Shown here piece after piece: positions 48,627 through 59,460 of a DNA stretch of 64,000 nt. Source of the stretch: Chrysomallon squamiferum (Eukaryota; Mollusca; Gastropoda; Neomphalida; Peltospiridae); contig CM022665.1 in the NCBI GenBank assembly GCA_012295275.1, positions 15,875,476-15,939,475 on the forward strand, read 5' to 3'. Both the position numbers and the translations under genes were made by a program. Numbering within the stretch: position 1 is the first letter of the stretch; every line of letters starts with the position of its first letter. The notes beneath the pieces were generated by a model, which was not told where the DNA came from, made no database searches, and was given only the letters and a program-made list of their open reading frames with translations.

Positions 48627-48722
48627 CAGAAAGAGAGAGAGAGAGAGCGAGAGAGAGAGAGAGGCAGAGAGAGTGAGAGAGAGAGAGAGAAAGATAGATA
48701 GAGATAGAGATAGAGAGAGAGA
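48366..48722. repeat. ACT/ACC trinucleotides, (TA)n, (GA)n
   Basis: TAC/CTG/CTA words 48370-48570, TA 48584-48620, GA with interruptions 48628-48722. Confidence 0.95.
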
Positions 48723-49344
48723 CTGTAAAATAAACTGTAAAATGAACAGACTAGGGGTATAAAAAAACAAAATAAAATAAACAGAGGATAACAAATATAA
48801 ATTATAAATTAGTGAAAGTAGTAACCGTTCACTGTTTACATTGGAAAGCATTACCATTTGATTCTTAAATAAATATTCATTATTACCATAGCAGAAATTA
48901 ATAATAATAAAACTGCTAAATACACATGGTGGCTTTCGTTTCAATTTGTATTAAATTACGACACCACATTAAAATCACCTTTATTTTTGTCACTTATTTT
49001 ATTAATAATGACTTCTCTTCTTCTCGTGTGTTTTCAAAAACGCAAATAAAAGAAAACAAACAATTCTAAAATTCAATGGAGTTTATTTTTGTTGTTTTTT
49101 AATAGCTATAACAGATAATAAAAAGAAATGAAAATAAAACAAAATATCGTTCGAATGTTATTTAGGCGATCGATTATGCTCAGTAAAACTTCAGGAAAAA
49201 ATCTTCTTTTTTTAAAAAAAAAAGAATATTAAAAAAATTAATTAACTAATAAAAGAAAAGTAAAATCGAGAAATGAAACTTAAAAAAAAATAAATAAATA
49301 AAAAAAAAAAGGAAAAAGAAAAAAAAAAAGGAAAAAGAAAGAAA
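48723..49344. other. A/T-rich non-coding DNA
   Basis: A-rich, especially 49210-49340 (AAAT, GAAA, poly(A) words). No gene. Confidence 0.75.
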
Positions 49345-49427
49345 GATAAAGGATAAACTGAACATTAAACTTTTTGTCGTCAGTCATGTTTGGACCCGGA
49401 ACTTTTAATTACTCCGCAAGATATCAA
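49345..49427 (-). repeat. Dispersed repeat, copy 2 (inverted)
   Basis: Reverse complement of the repeat at 44543-44632. In + orientation it reads ggataaactgaacattaaac and later tttggacccggaactttt. Its A/G-rich flank at 49300-49344 corresponds to the TTTC-rich end of copy 1. Confidence 0.8.
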
Positions 49428-49830
49428 AGTTTAGATTGGACTGCGTGAGTAATGGACCTACATACCAGTCTATTGTTCGATAGTCTCTATTTGTTTCCAC
49501 TTATTTGTTGGAAACGGCGAAAAGTCACGAATCTCAAACAGTACGCATGCGTCAGTCCAGCTGCCGCTTGGCCATTCTACAAGATGACACAAAGGCAGAA
49601 ACAATTTGCAATGGTTTGAAACTGTTGCACTACAATACGTGATCGGGTACCGACTGTTCCGAAGCGAAAAAATCTGATAAAAAAAATCTTCGGAGAACGT
49701 CTTCGTTCTTTGGATGAAAGAGTCATGGTAAAGAATATTATTTCCAAAACGGGAAAAGATACACCGTTACAGTTATATTTAAAATTACCTAACTGTTTAC
49801 ACTCGGTAATAAATAATAACAGCAAAATAA
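49428..49830. other. Low-copy island with NRF1-like palindrome
   Basis: Repeat-poor and CpG-containing. acgcatgcgt (49543-49552) resembles an NRF1 site in a GC-richer patch (cagctgccgcttggcc). A long minus frame from 50248 into this region is mostly microsatellite translation. Confidence 0.35.
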
Positions 49831-50012
49831 AGTCAATGAAATAATAAAAAAATATATATATTAAAAACATAATATCCGTGTGGTTTGAAACAAGTAACAA
49901 ATTTATTAGCTTTGTTTTATTTCTAAATATTAAGTGGTGTCGAAAGTTTATTGCATAATTATGGAATATTAATAGCATATAAATATATGTGCCTATAACA
50001 TACCAGACGTTA
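49831..50012. other. AT-rich DNA
   Basis: Nothing recognised. Confidence 0.65.
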
Positions 50013-50013
50013 C

Positions 50014-50060
<47 letters not shown>

Positions 50061-50204
50061 GATAATAATATAATAATAATAATACTGATAATAATAATAA
50101 TAATAATAATTCTGATAATAATAATATAATAATAATAATACTGATGATGATGATGATGATAATGTTGATGATGATGATAATAATAATAATAATCTATGTA
50201 TGCG

Positions 50205-50247
<43 letters not shown>

Positions 50248-50345
50248 TTTGTGTGCGTGCATATCTGTGTATGCCTTTTTCTATTTATATATGTATGTAT
50301 AAATGTTTGTATATGTGTATGTAATGTTATGTATATATATATATA
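50013..50345. repeat. (AAT)n/(GAT)n cloud then (TA)n
   Basis: AAT with CTG interruptions to 50140, GAT to 50178, AAT, then (TA) 50206-50244 and degenerate TATG words. Confidence 0.97.
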
Positions 50346-50612
50346 TGTACGTCATATATAACCTATGAAACCATTAATAAAAAATAACAGCAAAAGAAAA
50401 AACTGACGTCACTGCAATTGTTTTGTGACGAGAAGGCAGCTGGTCAGTGAGAGAGAGAGAGAGAAAGAGTGAGAGTAAAACTGGACTAAAAATATAATAA
50501 ATAAATAAATATATAAATAAATTAAAAAAAAATTAAATGTTTGTTTTTTATTTAAAATATAAGTCACAACATGACGAAACAAAACAAACAACAATAATAA
50601 CATTAAAAAAAC
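50346..50612. other. AT-rich DNA with GA words
   Basis: (GA) 50448-50464 and AAAT words 50498-50520. A tgacgtca site near 50404. Confidence 0.65.
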
Positions 50613-50613
50613 A

Positions 50614-50640
<27 letters not shown>
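50613..50640. repeat. Poly(A) tract
   Basis: A-run of about 28. Confidence 0.97.
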
Positions 50641-50647
<7 letters not shown>

Positions 50648-50965
50648 AAGAAAAATACTTTACTTTGTTATGCGAGTTTCATCGCTTGTGACCACATGTT
50701 TCCACAAATGAACGTCGTGGAGCGGAAAGTCACGACAACATTAATGGCGGTCTAATCAGTCCTGTCAAACGAGCTGCCGAAAACAAGGACTCCATAACTC
50801 GATCTAATTATCTCTCGAACGCCGCAGAGCATTCAGCCAGTGTGTAATATACATTTACTTTGCTAGAGCAGATCCTCTGGCTTGCTTCACAAACCGCCAT
50901 CTGGAATTTACTGCAACAGTTGGCGAAAACGTACATGCCTGTGACAAACCTTTAAATGTTTTTAA
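50641..50965. other. Low-copy island, regulatory style
   Basis: About 320 bp free of repeats. It contains tctaatcagtcctgtcaaac near 50751, a ctcgatctaattatctctcg segment near 50798 and aaccgccatctgg near 50891. These resemble homeodomain and zinc-finger type sites. No gene. Confidence 0.3.
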
Positions 50966-50969
50966 AACG

Positions 50970-50996
50970 ATGGTAATAATAATAATAATAATAAAG

Positions 50997-51027
<31 letters not shown>
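50970..51027. repeat. (AAT)n then poly(A)
   Basis: AAT 50975-50993, A-run 50997-51027. Confidence 0.97.
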
Positions 51028-51029
<2 letters not shown>

Positions 51030-51372
51030 AAAGGTAACCGAATTCTATCTTTTGTTAGCTTCTTCAGCAGATGCATTTAAACAATTCTGCGTGGATTTTC
51101 ATATCGCAATTATTAAAACTACGCTTTGTCAGAAGATAGCATCTGTGTTTATAATCACCCGTTGCTGTAGAAATCTTCATTAAATTCAGTCGGAGCTGTA
51201 CATTTAAAGAAATAATAAAGCGTGCTTGTTTAGGTACGCCCACGAATGTCCTTGCTAATATCTGCACCTGTATCAGTTTTTACTCTTTGTTAGACTGACT
51301 GACTTGATGGATGTTTAATGATATCCCAGTACAAAATAGTCATCGACTATCGGATGTCATTTCTTCATCACA

Positions 51373-51373
<1 letters not shown>
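51028..51373. other. Low-copy DNA
   Basis: A minus frame at 51064-51267 has no recognised domain. No repeat. Confidence 0.5.
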
Positions 51374-51422
<49 letters not shown>

Positions 51423-51429
51423 TAATAAT

Positions 51430-51462
<33 letters not shown>

Positions 51463-51475
51463 AATAAGAAGAAGA
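51374..51475. repeat. (AAT)n-(AAC)n-(GAA)n
   Basis: AAT to about 51430, AAC to about 51460, GAA to 51475. Confidence 0.97.
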
Positions 51476-51895
51476 AGATGAAGAATAAGAATCAAAATAA
51501 ACAAATGAAATAAAATAAATCAGTGTAGAAAACTGATTTATAATTGATTCATTTTATTTCATACGTACACACACACATACACACATACTACATACATGAA
51601 TCATATATGTATATAGTACCATTTGAAAATCTCTGGTAAAAGTTAATTTGTTTAACAGGGAGGAATTCAATCGCACCTGTGGTTTAAAAAACATTTTATA
51701 ATTAGTTGAAAATCAGGATAATCCTGTCAAAATACACAGACAGTGTTCACACTGAGGTGGATCACTCTTTGTTAAAATAAAAATATCGATTAACTGATAT
51801 TAATATTTTTTTTTTTATCGACAGAGATTTACTAATTTTTATTATGGTAATCACAGATATTTCCTTATTAGATAACTATATAAAAAAATAATAAT
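51476..51895. other. AT-rich DNA
   Basis: CA/TACA words 51567-51600. Otherwise nothing recognised. Confidence 0.65.
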
Positions 51896-51897
51896 AA

Positions 51898-51928
<31 letters not shown>

Positions 51929-51929
51929 A
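51896..51929. repeat. (AAAT)n
   Basis: Eight AAAT units. Confidence 0.97.
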
Positions 51930-51979
51930 AGACAGAATCCAGTGTAGGACAAACCCAGCAGTCTACTGCATCGTGTAGG

Positions 51980-52250
51980 TCTGATATCGAGTGGTCGACT
52001 ATGGACAGTTAATTAAGTACCGTTAAATACATTTTTGACATCTAATAGCCGATGACAGAAAATGAGCAAAAGAACGCAATTTCTTCTTTTTATTTTTATT
52101 TTTATTTTTTTTAAAGTGTCTGTTAGCACAAAGTAATAATTATGCTATAGTTTTGATGATGAATGATAGTAGAATATAAATATCTGTACCGTAGTGTAAT
52201 AATATAATATTCAGTAGTCGACAACTAATAATTATGCTATAGTTTTGTTG
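51980..52250. repeat. Second locus of the 1-560 repeat family
   Basis: gatatcgagtggtcgactatgg (in parts) near 51983 and ttgacatctaatagccgatg near 52035, followed by acagaaaatgag, match the theme of 1-560. A direct repeat taataattatgctatagttt occurs at 52134 and 52226, 92 bp apart, each preceded by a related word. Confidence 0.5.
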
Positions 52251-52275
52251 TTAAATGTTTAATTTAACGCGATGC

Positions 52276-52301
52276 AAAAAAAAAAAAAAAAAAAAAAAAA
52301 A
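52276..52301. repeat. Poly(A) tract
   Basis: A-run of about 26. Confidence 0.97.
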
Positions 52302-52610
52302 TTATCTGCTACTATCCACTAAATACTACCCGATATATTTAACATTCTTATTGTTATTTTTAAATGATTTTTTTTTTCTCATATGTATATAAATAGTGTT
52401 ACGATATGATGGTCACTGACCAAAAATAGCTTTTTGTGATGTAACTATTTTTATTTCGATAAGTTACTTGTTATTTTGTTTTGAGTTATATTTTTGGTAC
52501 GCTTGAATCTACTACTACTCTCTCTCTCTCTCTTTAGGATTACATGGATAAAAGAAATAACTTGTTCCTGTCTTAGGAAATCAGCTTTAACCTTCTCAAG
52601 ATAAAGCTGA
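52302..52610. other. AT-rich DNA
   Basis: Short (CT) at 52517-52534. No gene. Confidence 0.65.
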
Positions 52611-52617
52611 TATATGC

Positions 52618-52679
52618 ACACACACAGACACACAGACATATATACACATACACACATACAGTCATACACATACACAGAT

Positions 52680-52706
<27 letters not shown>
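52618..52706. repeat. CA-rich microsatellite
   Basis: CACA with GACA and TATA interruptions, ending in pure (CA) 52681-52706. Confidence 0.96.
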
Positions 52707-52712
<6 letters not shown>

Positions 52713-52815
52713 TAAAAATAATAATAAATAACAAATAGAATTTTCAAAAATAATTAAATACATTAACAACACTTGCCTGCTTGTGTAACACATGGCACTT
52801 CACGTATTTACAAAA

Positions 52816-52843
52816 GAAAAAAAAAAAAAAAAAAAAAAAAAAA
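52816..52843. repeat. Poly(A) tract
   Basis: A-run of about 26 after CAAAAG. Confidence 0.97.
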
Positions 52844-53010
52844 TCAGATTGTACCTGTTTTACAAAGTTAATTAAGTTTGATATAAGTTTCCCTGTCGAC
52901 AGTTAATAATTGCATGATGTCACATTGTTGTCAGTTAACAGTACCAGCTTTTGTACGTGTGTTTTTCTTTTACAGAATATCATTGTTTTATCCAGTAGTG
53001 AGACTAGACA
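52844..53010. other. Low-copy DNA
   Basis: gtcgacagttaataattgc near 52896 again echoes the 1-560 family. Nothing else. Confidence 0.4.
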
Positions 53011-53011
53011 G

Positions 53012-53360
53012 GGACAACAACGACAACAACAACAATAACAACAACATAATAATAATAATAATAACAATAATAGCAACAACAGCAATAATAACGATATAAT
53101 AACAATGATGATGATGATGCTGATGCTGCTTATAATGATGATGATGATAACATCAGTACTTCTTATAATGTATTAAACAACAACAACAACAACTATTACT
53201 ATTACTAATACTTACTACTGATATTACTACAACGGTCACTTCAATAAAATAAAATAAAATAAATAAAATAAAATAAAATACAATAAAATATAAATAAATA
53301 AATAAATAAATAAATAAAATAAAATAAAATACAATAAAATAAGAATAAATAAATAATTCA
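53012..53360. repeat. AAC/AAT/GAT cloud then (AAAAT)n/(AAAT)n
   Basis: Trinucleotides to 53225, then AAAAT and AAAT 53245-53350. The block ending taaaatacaataaaata occurs twice about 55 bp apart, a local duplication. Confidence 0.95.
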
Positions 53361-53399
53361 CATATACATAATTATATTTAATAATTTTGTATTATTATA

Positions 53400-53524
53400 A
53401 TAATTTTTTTTTTTTTTTTGCTTTATCTTTTAACTTCACTGCTTTTCTTTTCTTTGAACGTAAACATGTGTGTACTTATATCTCTCTACCTGTGCACGTA
53501 GATTTTTTTTTTTTTTTTTTTTTT
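53400..53524. repeat. Two poly(T) tracts
   Basis: T-runs at about 53403-53419 and 53503-53524. Confidence 0.95.
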
Positions 53525-53940
53525 CCAGCGCACTCTTGTCTGTTAAGTAAGTCAGGTTTGACGACCTTTCACAACACTCGCCTCATATTAAGACAGTCGA
53601 AAGAACAATATCGTATATCTCTTCGACAGAGTAAGTCAATTTAAAGCAAACATCGATCACAATTTCTCTGTGAAATCCGACACGAACAATAGCCTTGTCG
53701 CCTTCGTTTTCTTCCGTAATTCACGTTGGCACCGTAAGCGTCAACTGTTTAACCACTTGTGTTCTACCGAGAAGCGTTTACGACCTAGACACGTAAAACT
53801 CGCAGTGATATAGTAAAAACAAACAAAACATGTTCACAGTGGGGTGTCTCGATGCTCGCACGGCCACTAACGAAATTAATAAGTTTTTTTTACAAGCTGA
53901 TATCGATATGGTGATTCCTGCACATTCTCGGGTATGACAG
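53525..53940. other. Low-copy island
   Basis: About 400 bp repeat-poor with regular CpGs. No frame beyond 85 codons and no domain. Candidate conserved non-coding DNA. Confidence 0.35.
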
Positions 53941-54230
53941 TAGATCATTTTTATTATTTTTTTTTCCTATCTTTTTTTTTTTTTTTTTTTTTTTATTTAA
54001 AAAAATAAAAAAATAAAAATAAAGGAGAAAATAAGAGTTAAATAAACAATAATAATAAAAAAAAATTAATAATAATAATAATAAGGGTGTAGTTTGTCAG
54101 CAAATGAATTTGAATAAAGAGCAGAAATTTATTATTATTATTATTATTATTATTATATTATGTATGTGTGTGTATATACACGTTTGAATGTACGTTGGTA
54201 CGTATGTATGTAGGTATGTACGTATGTATT
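53941..54230. repeat. Poly(T), A-rich, (AAT), (TTA), TG/ACGT words
   Basis: T-run 53971-53993 beside its A-rich complement, AAT 54067-54083, TTA 54129-54155, then GTAT/ACGT words. Confidence 0.9.
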
Positions 54231-54330
54231 AAATGTAATGTGATCAGTAAATCAACAAACATTTAATATTTTCACAGATGTTACAAAAATAAGAAATAGT
54301 TCATTTTTCGATGTAAATACATTTATTTTA

Positions 54331-54600
54331 TCTGTCTGTCTGTCTCTCTGTCTATCTGTCTATCTACCTATGTATCTCTCTCTTTGTTTATTTCTATGTC
54401 TCTTTTTTCTTTCTATATATATATCTATCTAAATATCTATCTGCCTGTCTCTTTTTGTATCTGTCTATCTGTCTGTCTGTCTGTCTGTTTGTCTGTTTGT
54501 CTGACTATCTGTCTGTCTCAGTTTATTTGTCTTTCTATCTATCTATCTGTTTGTATGTATGTATCTCCGGCTGTCTGTCTGTCTGTTTCTCAATCTACGT
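54331..54600. repeat. Degenerate (CTGT)n/(CTAT)n array
   Basis: About 270 bp of CTGT, CTAT, TTTG variants; an older relative of the pure arrays at 47.4 and 58.9 kb. Confidence 0.93.
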
Positions 54601-54657
54601 ATCCATTTAGTTATTTCAAAATTTAAAGCTGTGTATATAGAATTGCATGGGTATATA

Positions 54658-54659
<2 letters not shown>

Positions 54660-54690
<31 letters not shown>
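54660..54690. repeat. (TG)15
   Basis: Pure TG. Confidence 0.98.
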
Positions 54691-55420
54691 ATTCAATTAG
54701 AACATAAACCAGAAAGTAATTTATGCGCTGCCTCGCTGAATTCACGTGCCGTATACATTCGTGCGCGTGTCCTAATTGCACCCAGTGTAGAATTTATTTT
54801 TTTTTTTTTTTTCAGCGTACACGTATGTGTTTCAATTGTTTCATTTGTGTATTATTCTTCCATTTTATTTATTTACCTACAGCTGTGGACAAAATAACCT
54901 CTCAGATCAAACGCGAAAAACAAAGAGCGAAAAACAAAAGCAAAATTTCGACACGATTCATTGGACGGGTTATGCCATTACAGCCACATTGAATGTCTTT
55001 CTGTTGAACATCCATCCCGTTGTTCCCGTTTTGAAAACGTCCACTCATGCATCATCAGATTCATAAAGCATACTTACATTATTAGTGGGTTAATGCTGAT
55101 TTGTTGCAAATATGATTTGCAGAAACTGAAGCGATGATTAGTCATTTTGTCCGCAGTGAAAAGGTCGAGCGATCTAAAGATTTATTCATATATGTATCAG
55201 CTTAGTTAATATGTAAATTACGGTTTGTGTCATCATGGTTGTTTGTTGTTGTTGCTTTTGATATTTTTAATATTTTACTAATTTAGCTTGTTTGTTTATT
55301 TAATCATTCATTCGTTCATTTATTAATTTATTTAATTTATCATTTACTAATTAATTTGTTTTATTTTAATTTCTTTATTCATTCATTTGTTTTTGTTCAT
55401 TATTAATCTATTTATCATTT
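54691..55420. other. Low-copy DNA with possible exon at 54883
   Basis: tttatttatttacctacag (AG at 54881-54882) is acceptor-like. The + frame after it is Lys/Arg-rich (contains DKITSQIKREKQRAKNK) and stops at 54992; a second frame continues to 55066. No family recognised and no supporting donor. 55260-55420 is TTTA/ATTC-rich. Confidence 0.2.
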
Positions 55421-55427
55421 AGCTAGT

Positions 55428-55429
<2 letters not shown>

Positions 55430-55510
<81 letters not shown>

Positions 55511-55512
55511 CG
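55430..55512. repeat. (GA)n microsatellite
   Basis: GA for about 80 bp with one CAGA interruption near 55490 and gcga at the end. Confidence 0.98.
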
Positions 55513-55774
55513 AGAAGGAACCATGTATTTACAAAAACGAAACAACAAAACAGAAATAAACACGCTAGCCAGAACAAAAAACAACAACAAAAAACAAAAA
55601 TAATGGATAATTATATGCGACATTTATGATGTTGTATCATTTTAGAATTTTGTTTTATACATCGAACTTCCCTTGCTGTAAGTTATTCTTATATATTTTA
55701 TTCAGGTCAAAAGGTGCTTAGCAATGAAATGAAGACAAAAACACGAACAGCAGATTTTCTTTTAATCTATATCC

Positions 55775-55775
<1 letters not shown>
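55513..55775. other. AT-rich DNA
   Basis: Lies between convergent GA and CT arrays. Nothing recognised. Confidence 0.65.

Positions 55776-55859
<84 letters not shown>
55776..55859. repeat. (CT)42 microsatellite
   Basis: Pure CT, about 265 bp after a (GA)n array on the same strand, so the two can pair as inverted arms. Confidence 0.99.
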
Positions 55860-55863
<4 letters not shown>

Positions 55864-56735
55864 CTTTCCTTCTTTTTGTTTGTTGGTTTTAACATCCATG
55901 AAAAATATTTCGAAAAGCATTATTTAATAAATAATTTTATCATAATTCAATGATCAGAAAAGTGAACTATCGGATAACGCATCAGTTAGCACCTAACCAT
56001 TCCATGTGTTGGTACAGACGGCAATAAAGAGCTGAAAAAGAAGATTACAAAATTTAAAATGTGGTTGAAGTTGTTTTTCTCTGTAAATATGTACTCTTGA
56101 GTAATATTTATATATTTCGCAACTATAACAAAATATGAAGTCTTTAACTGTTATTTTCGATTTGCATCAGAATTCTGAAAATACGACTAAATTTTATTTA
56201 TCATTTTTTTCTTTCTTTCTTTCTTTCATTTTATTTTATTTTATCTTTTATAATATTTTATTTTGTCGGTCCTTTTTTTTTTTTACTCTTTCTTCCAATA
56301 ATTTGTTTTCTCTTCAGATAAGATTATTTTCATTTTCATAAAACGAAATACATAAATGTAAACCCAAATATTAATAAATTACAGTTCTAATATTTATGTA
56401 TAAAATTTAAAAGAAATTTTACTAGTACATTTCTGGTGTATTATTTAAATTAGATTGTAGGCTATATTTATATTTATAGGTACAGAAATCAGCAAAGACA
56501 ATTCAAATCAAAATTGTACATATAAATTTAGCCAGTTCTTGGATAGGCCTTCAGGATGATAGGTTCAAAGATCGCGTCTTCTTGCCGCTAATATCCATAT
56601 CGTCTCTTATATATAATTTCTTGGTTAGCATACTAACCAAACACATATATAAAACTTAAAATGTTAAATGGTTTTAATTTTTGTGTCTAAATATCGATTC
56701 ATGTACATATCCTCCATGAACCTACCTACATGTAT
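55860..56735. other. AT-rich non-coding DNA
   Basis: TTTC words near 56210-56230. No gene. Confidence 0.7.
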
Positions 56736-56930
56736 ACAATATATACATTATACATACATACATACATACATACATACACATGCATAAATGCATACATCCA
56801 TATACCATATATATACATACACACGTTCATACATACATATGTACGAACGTACACGCAACACACACATACATACATTTACGTTCGCACAAATATACACAAG
56901 TAGTCACATATATACACATACATTACGACT
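56736..56930. repeat. Degenerate TACA array
   Basis: TACA/CATA words with ACGT interruptions. Open frames over it are artefacts. Confidence 0.92.
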
Positions 56931-56999
56931 ACAGTGTAAAATATATAGCAACATCTATGAAACAAGGTGACTGATCCCGTGTTAATGTTTTCGCTAAAT

Positions 57000-57448
57000 C
57001 ATATTAAAAGCGTATTTAATACACGAACACAGTTAGCGCGAGACTCCACGGAAGCGCAATTGATAAATTATTCCTAGTTAGTGGGGTGGAGAAAGCATTT
57101 GACTGTTCCCGGCTCGCTCTGCTGTCAAAAGCTGTCGACAAACAATTTTCGTTTTAAAAACCCTGCCTCTATTTCTGTTTGAATTGGCACAGAGCCGTGG
57201 CTGCCGTAATAACAGTCAGATCGAGCCAGCCAATGAGAAATGCGGAGAGATGATCCGCGTGTGTGTAATGGATGGCTTGAACTGACACACGTGAACAAGT
57301 CAGAGACATGCGGGCTAGTGTCGTTGTTAGAATGAGAACTCTGATTGGTTCGCCAGAGGCATAGGTCAGTTCGGGACTTAATCTGACGGCGACAAGTTGT
57401 ACACGGAGTTATCAAGCCAGGACCGAGCCGACTTGAAGTTTTAAGTCT
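57000..57448 (+). promoter_or_regulatory. Candidate promoter / 5' leader
   Basis: About 450 bp without microsatellites, CpG-containing and GC-richer than its surroundings. It has a CCAAT box (57230-57234), an inverted CCAAT box (ATTGG, 57344-57348) about 110 bp downstream, and a CACGTG E-box (57288-57293). No TATA box is seen. A minus frame (57125-57415, 96 codons) has no known domain. The ATG and donor at 57577-57607 downstream make + strand transcription the better reading. Confidence 0.35.
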
Positions 57449-57450
57449 CG

Positions 57451-57480
<30 letters not shown>
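57451..57480. repeat. Poly(A)30 tract
   Basis: Pure A-run after agtctcg. If transcribed it would lie in the leader. Confidence 0.97.
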
Positions 57481-57483
<3 letters not shown>

Positions 57484-57511
57484 GATAAAAAATTCGAGAG
57501 ATAAAGAGAGT

Positions 57512-57548
<37 letters not shown>
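57512..57548. repeat. (GA)18
   Basis: GA run just upstream of the candidate start codon. GA-rich leaders are common near animal transcription starts. Confidence 0.97.
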
Positions 57549-57552
<4 letters not shown>

Positions 57553-57576
57553 AGATTGAGAGATACTTGGATTAAG

Positions 57577-57601
57577 ATGAATCGCTCTTCGGGAACATCA
57601 A
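57577..57601 (+). CDS. Candidate first coding exon (MNRSSGTS, then donor)
   Basis: ATG at 57577 (A at -3) is the first in its frame after a stop at 57502-57504. Eight codons (MNRSSGTS) are followed by A and a consensus donor GTAAGT at 57602-57607. Without splicing the frame stops at 57607, so coding is plausible only if the donor is used. The downstream 6.4 kb has no matching exon and would be intron. The protein cannot be identified from eight residues. Confidence 0.3.
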
Positions 57602-58078
57602 GTAAGTAACTTTAACTTTTATGTAGATAGATAAATGAATTTGTTGCCAATTTTTTATTTTTTATTTTTAAATTATTGTTATTTGTTTTATATATAATGT
57701 TCAGTTTTAAAATAATAATAATAACAGGTACGGCGTGTTTGTGTTAATATTTAATAACGAAATTGTGTGTAATATTTTTATTTTATTTAGTTTTAGTTTT
57801 AGTTTAGTTTAGTTTAGCTTAGTTTCCTTTAGTTTAATTTTAATTTTAATTTAAATTAATTCAATTTAATTCATTTTTTTTTTTTTTTAAACTTATATTT
57901 TATTTATTATTAAATTACTTTTGGTGTTGTTGTTGTTGTTGTTGTTTGATCTCCTTCTAATTATTATTAATGTTATCATCGCCACTACTACAATTATTAC
58001 AACTATTAGTGTTATTACTGATGTTGTTATTTTTAACCATTATCAGGTCTGACGCAATATCAGTAAAACAAACTCTTA
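57602..58078. other. AT-rich DNA, possible intron start
   Basis: Contains (TTTAG)n-like pentanucleotides at 57786-57835 and GTT repeats at 57923-57947. No gene. Confidence 0.6.
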
Positions 58079-58275
58079 TCGGGGGGGGGGGGAGGGGGAG
58101 AAAAAAAAAAAAATTGAGAAGAAGAAAGAATAAATAATAATGGTGATGATGATGATAATAATAATAACAACAGCAATAACAGCAACAATATAATAATAAT
58201 AGTAGTAGCAGTAGTAGTAATAGTAATAATAATAATAATAATAATAACAACAAGAACAATAATTATTGTTAAAAA
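58079..58275. repeat. Poly(G), A-run, GAT/AAT/TAG cloud
   Basis: Twelve G then AGGGGG at 58081-58098, A-run to 58113, then trinucleotides. The G-run is a G-quadruplex candidate and a likely sequencing trouble spot. Confidence 0.95.
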
Positions 58276-58562
58276 AAACACCCAAAAACAAAAACATAAT
58301 GAGAGATAAAGATAAAGAAAGATAAAGATAAAACCTGAATACTGAAACAAACTGTTTTCATGATACTTTTGTTAATTATTAGAATATATACAATTTTAAT
58401 CTGCTTTTGAATAAGCTTCCAGGTACAATGCATATTGCCGAGAATACGTAGTCGAAGTGAATATAGCAAATATTGTTTTAATAGTCTGATAAAAATATGT
58501 ATAGTTAACTGACATAATTTTTAATTTATATATAGAGAAATTAAATTAAAAATTAAACAAAA
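58276..58562. other. AT-rich DNA
   Basis: GATAAA words 58300-58332. Nothing else. Confidence 0.65.
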
Positions 58563-58589
58563 CCAAAAAAAAAAAAAAAAAAAAAAAAA
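58563..58589. repeat. Poly(A) tract
   Basis: A-run of about 25. Confidence 0.97.
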
Positions 58590-58890
58590 CTGACATTTAT
58601 TTGTAATAATAAATAACAGAGATTATGCATACTCAAGATATTTAAGCGAAATGTGAAAGATTATAAGTATATATGAAAATGAACAGCGTGATTTTGATCA
58701 ACTGTGAGTTTGTTTATTTTTGAGTCTGTTTGTCGCGTTTGTCAATACTTACCGATAATGCAAGGGATACACTTTAAATAATATATAGTAAAGATAATTA
58801 AAGTACTTTCATTTCCGAAAGAAACAGATCGGTAATTTCCGTAGCAGTGCTGACTTCGTTTGACTTGTGTAAAATACTTGTGTGCAAATA
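58590..58890. other. Low-copy AT-rich DNA
   Basis: Nothing recognised. Confidence 0.6.
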
Positions 58891-58944
58891 TCTTTATGTC
58901 TGTCTCTGTCTGTCTGTCTATCTATCTGTCTGTATTTCTGTCTG

Positions 58945-59005
<61 letters not shown>

Positions 59006-59006
59006 T
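58891..59006. repeat. (CTGT)n-(CTAT)n array
   Basis: CTGT variants to 58945, then about 14 pure CTAT units. Confidence 0.98.
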
Positions 59007-59460
59007 TTTTATTTTTTATTCGTATTAGTGTATGTAAGAGCCAAAGAGATCGAGTAAAATTAATTTTGTTTCTATTCTGAATAAGTTTATATGATACACT
59101 GGAGTATTAATGTGTATGCAGGTATGCGTGTGTTTTTGTATGTGTACGATTTTCATGTGATGTGTGCGCGCGTGTTCGTGTATATATAAATATGTACTCT
59201 CAGCATGTTCATCTATTTCTATATATGTATAAGTATATATATATATATGTCGTATTTATTTGTTGTGTGTCTGATTTCAAATAAAGGTAGCAGGCTGAGA
59301 GACAGGAGATCCTCTTAAATTATATTTATTTAAACTGTATAGAGTTTCTTTTGAGCTTTCACTTTTTTAAATTTTCATATAAATATTTAAATCAGTTTAT
59401 ATATAGAACGCTTAACGTCGTAAGGCAATCAAGTTGAATAATTCTCTTTGAATTTAACAA
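59007..59460. other. AT-rich DNA with TG words
   Basis: tgtgcgcgcgtg near 59161 is a short left-handed-DNA candidate. No gene. Confidence 0.65.

Noticed and set aside
49577-50248. 223-codon minus open frame, the longest in the window
   Set aside because: The first 90 or so residues are translations of (TA)n and AAT/GAT repeats (Ile/Tyr/His/Leu), and the remainder matches no family.
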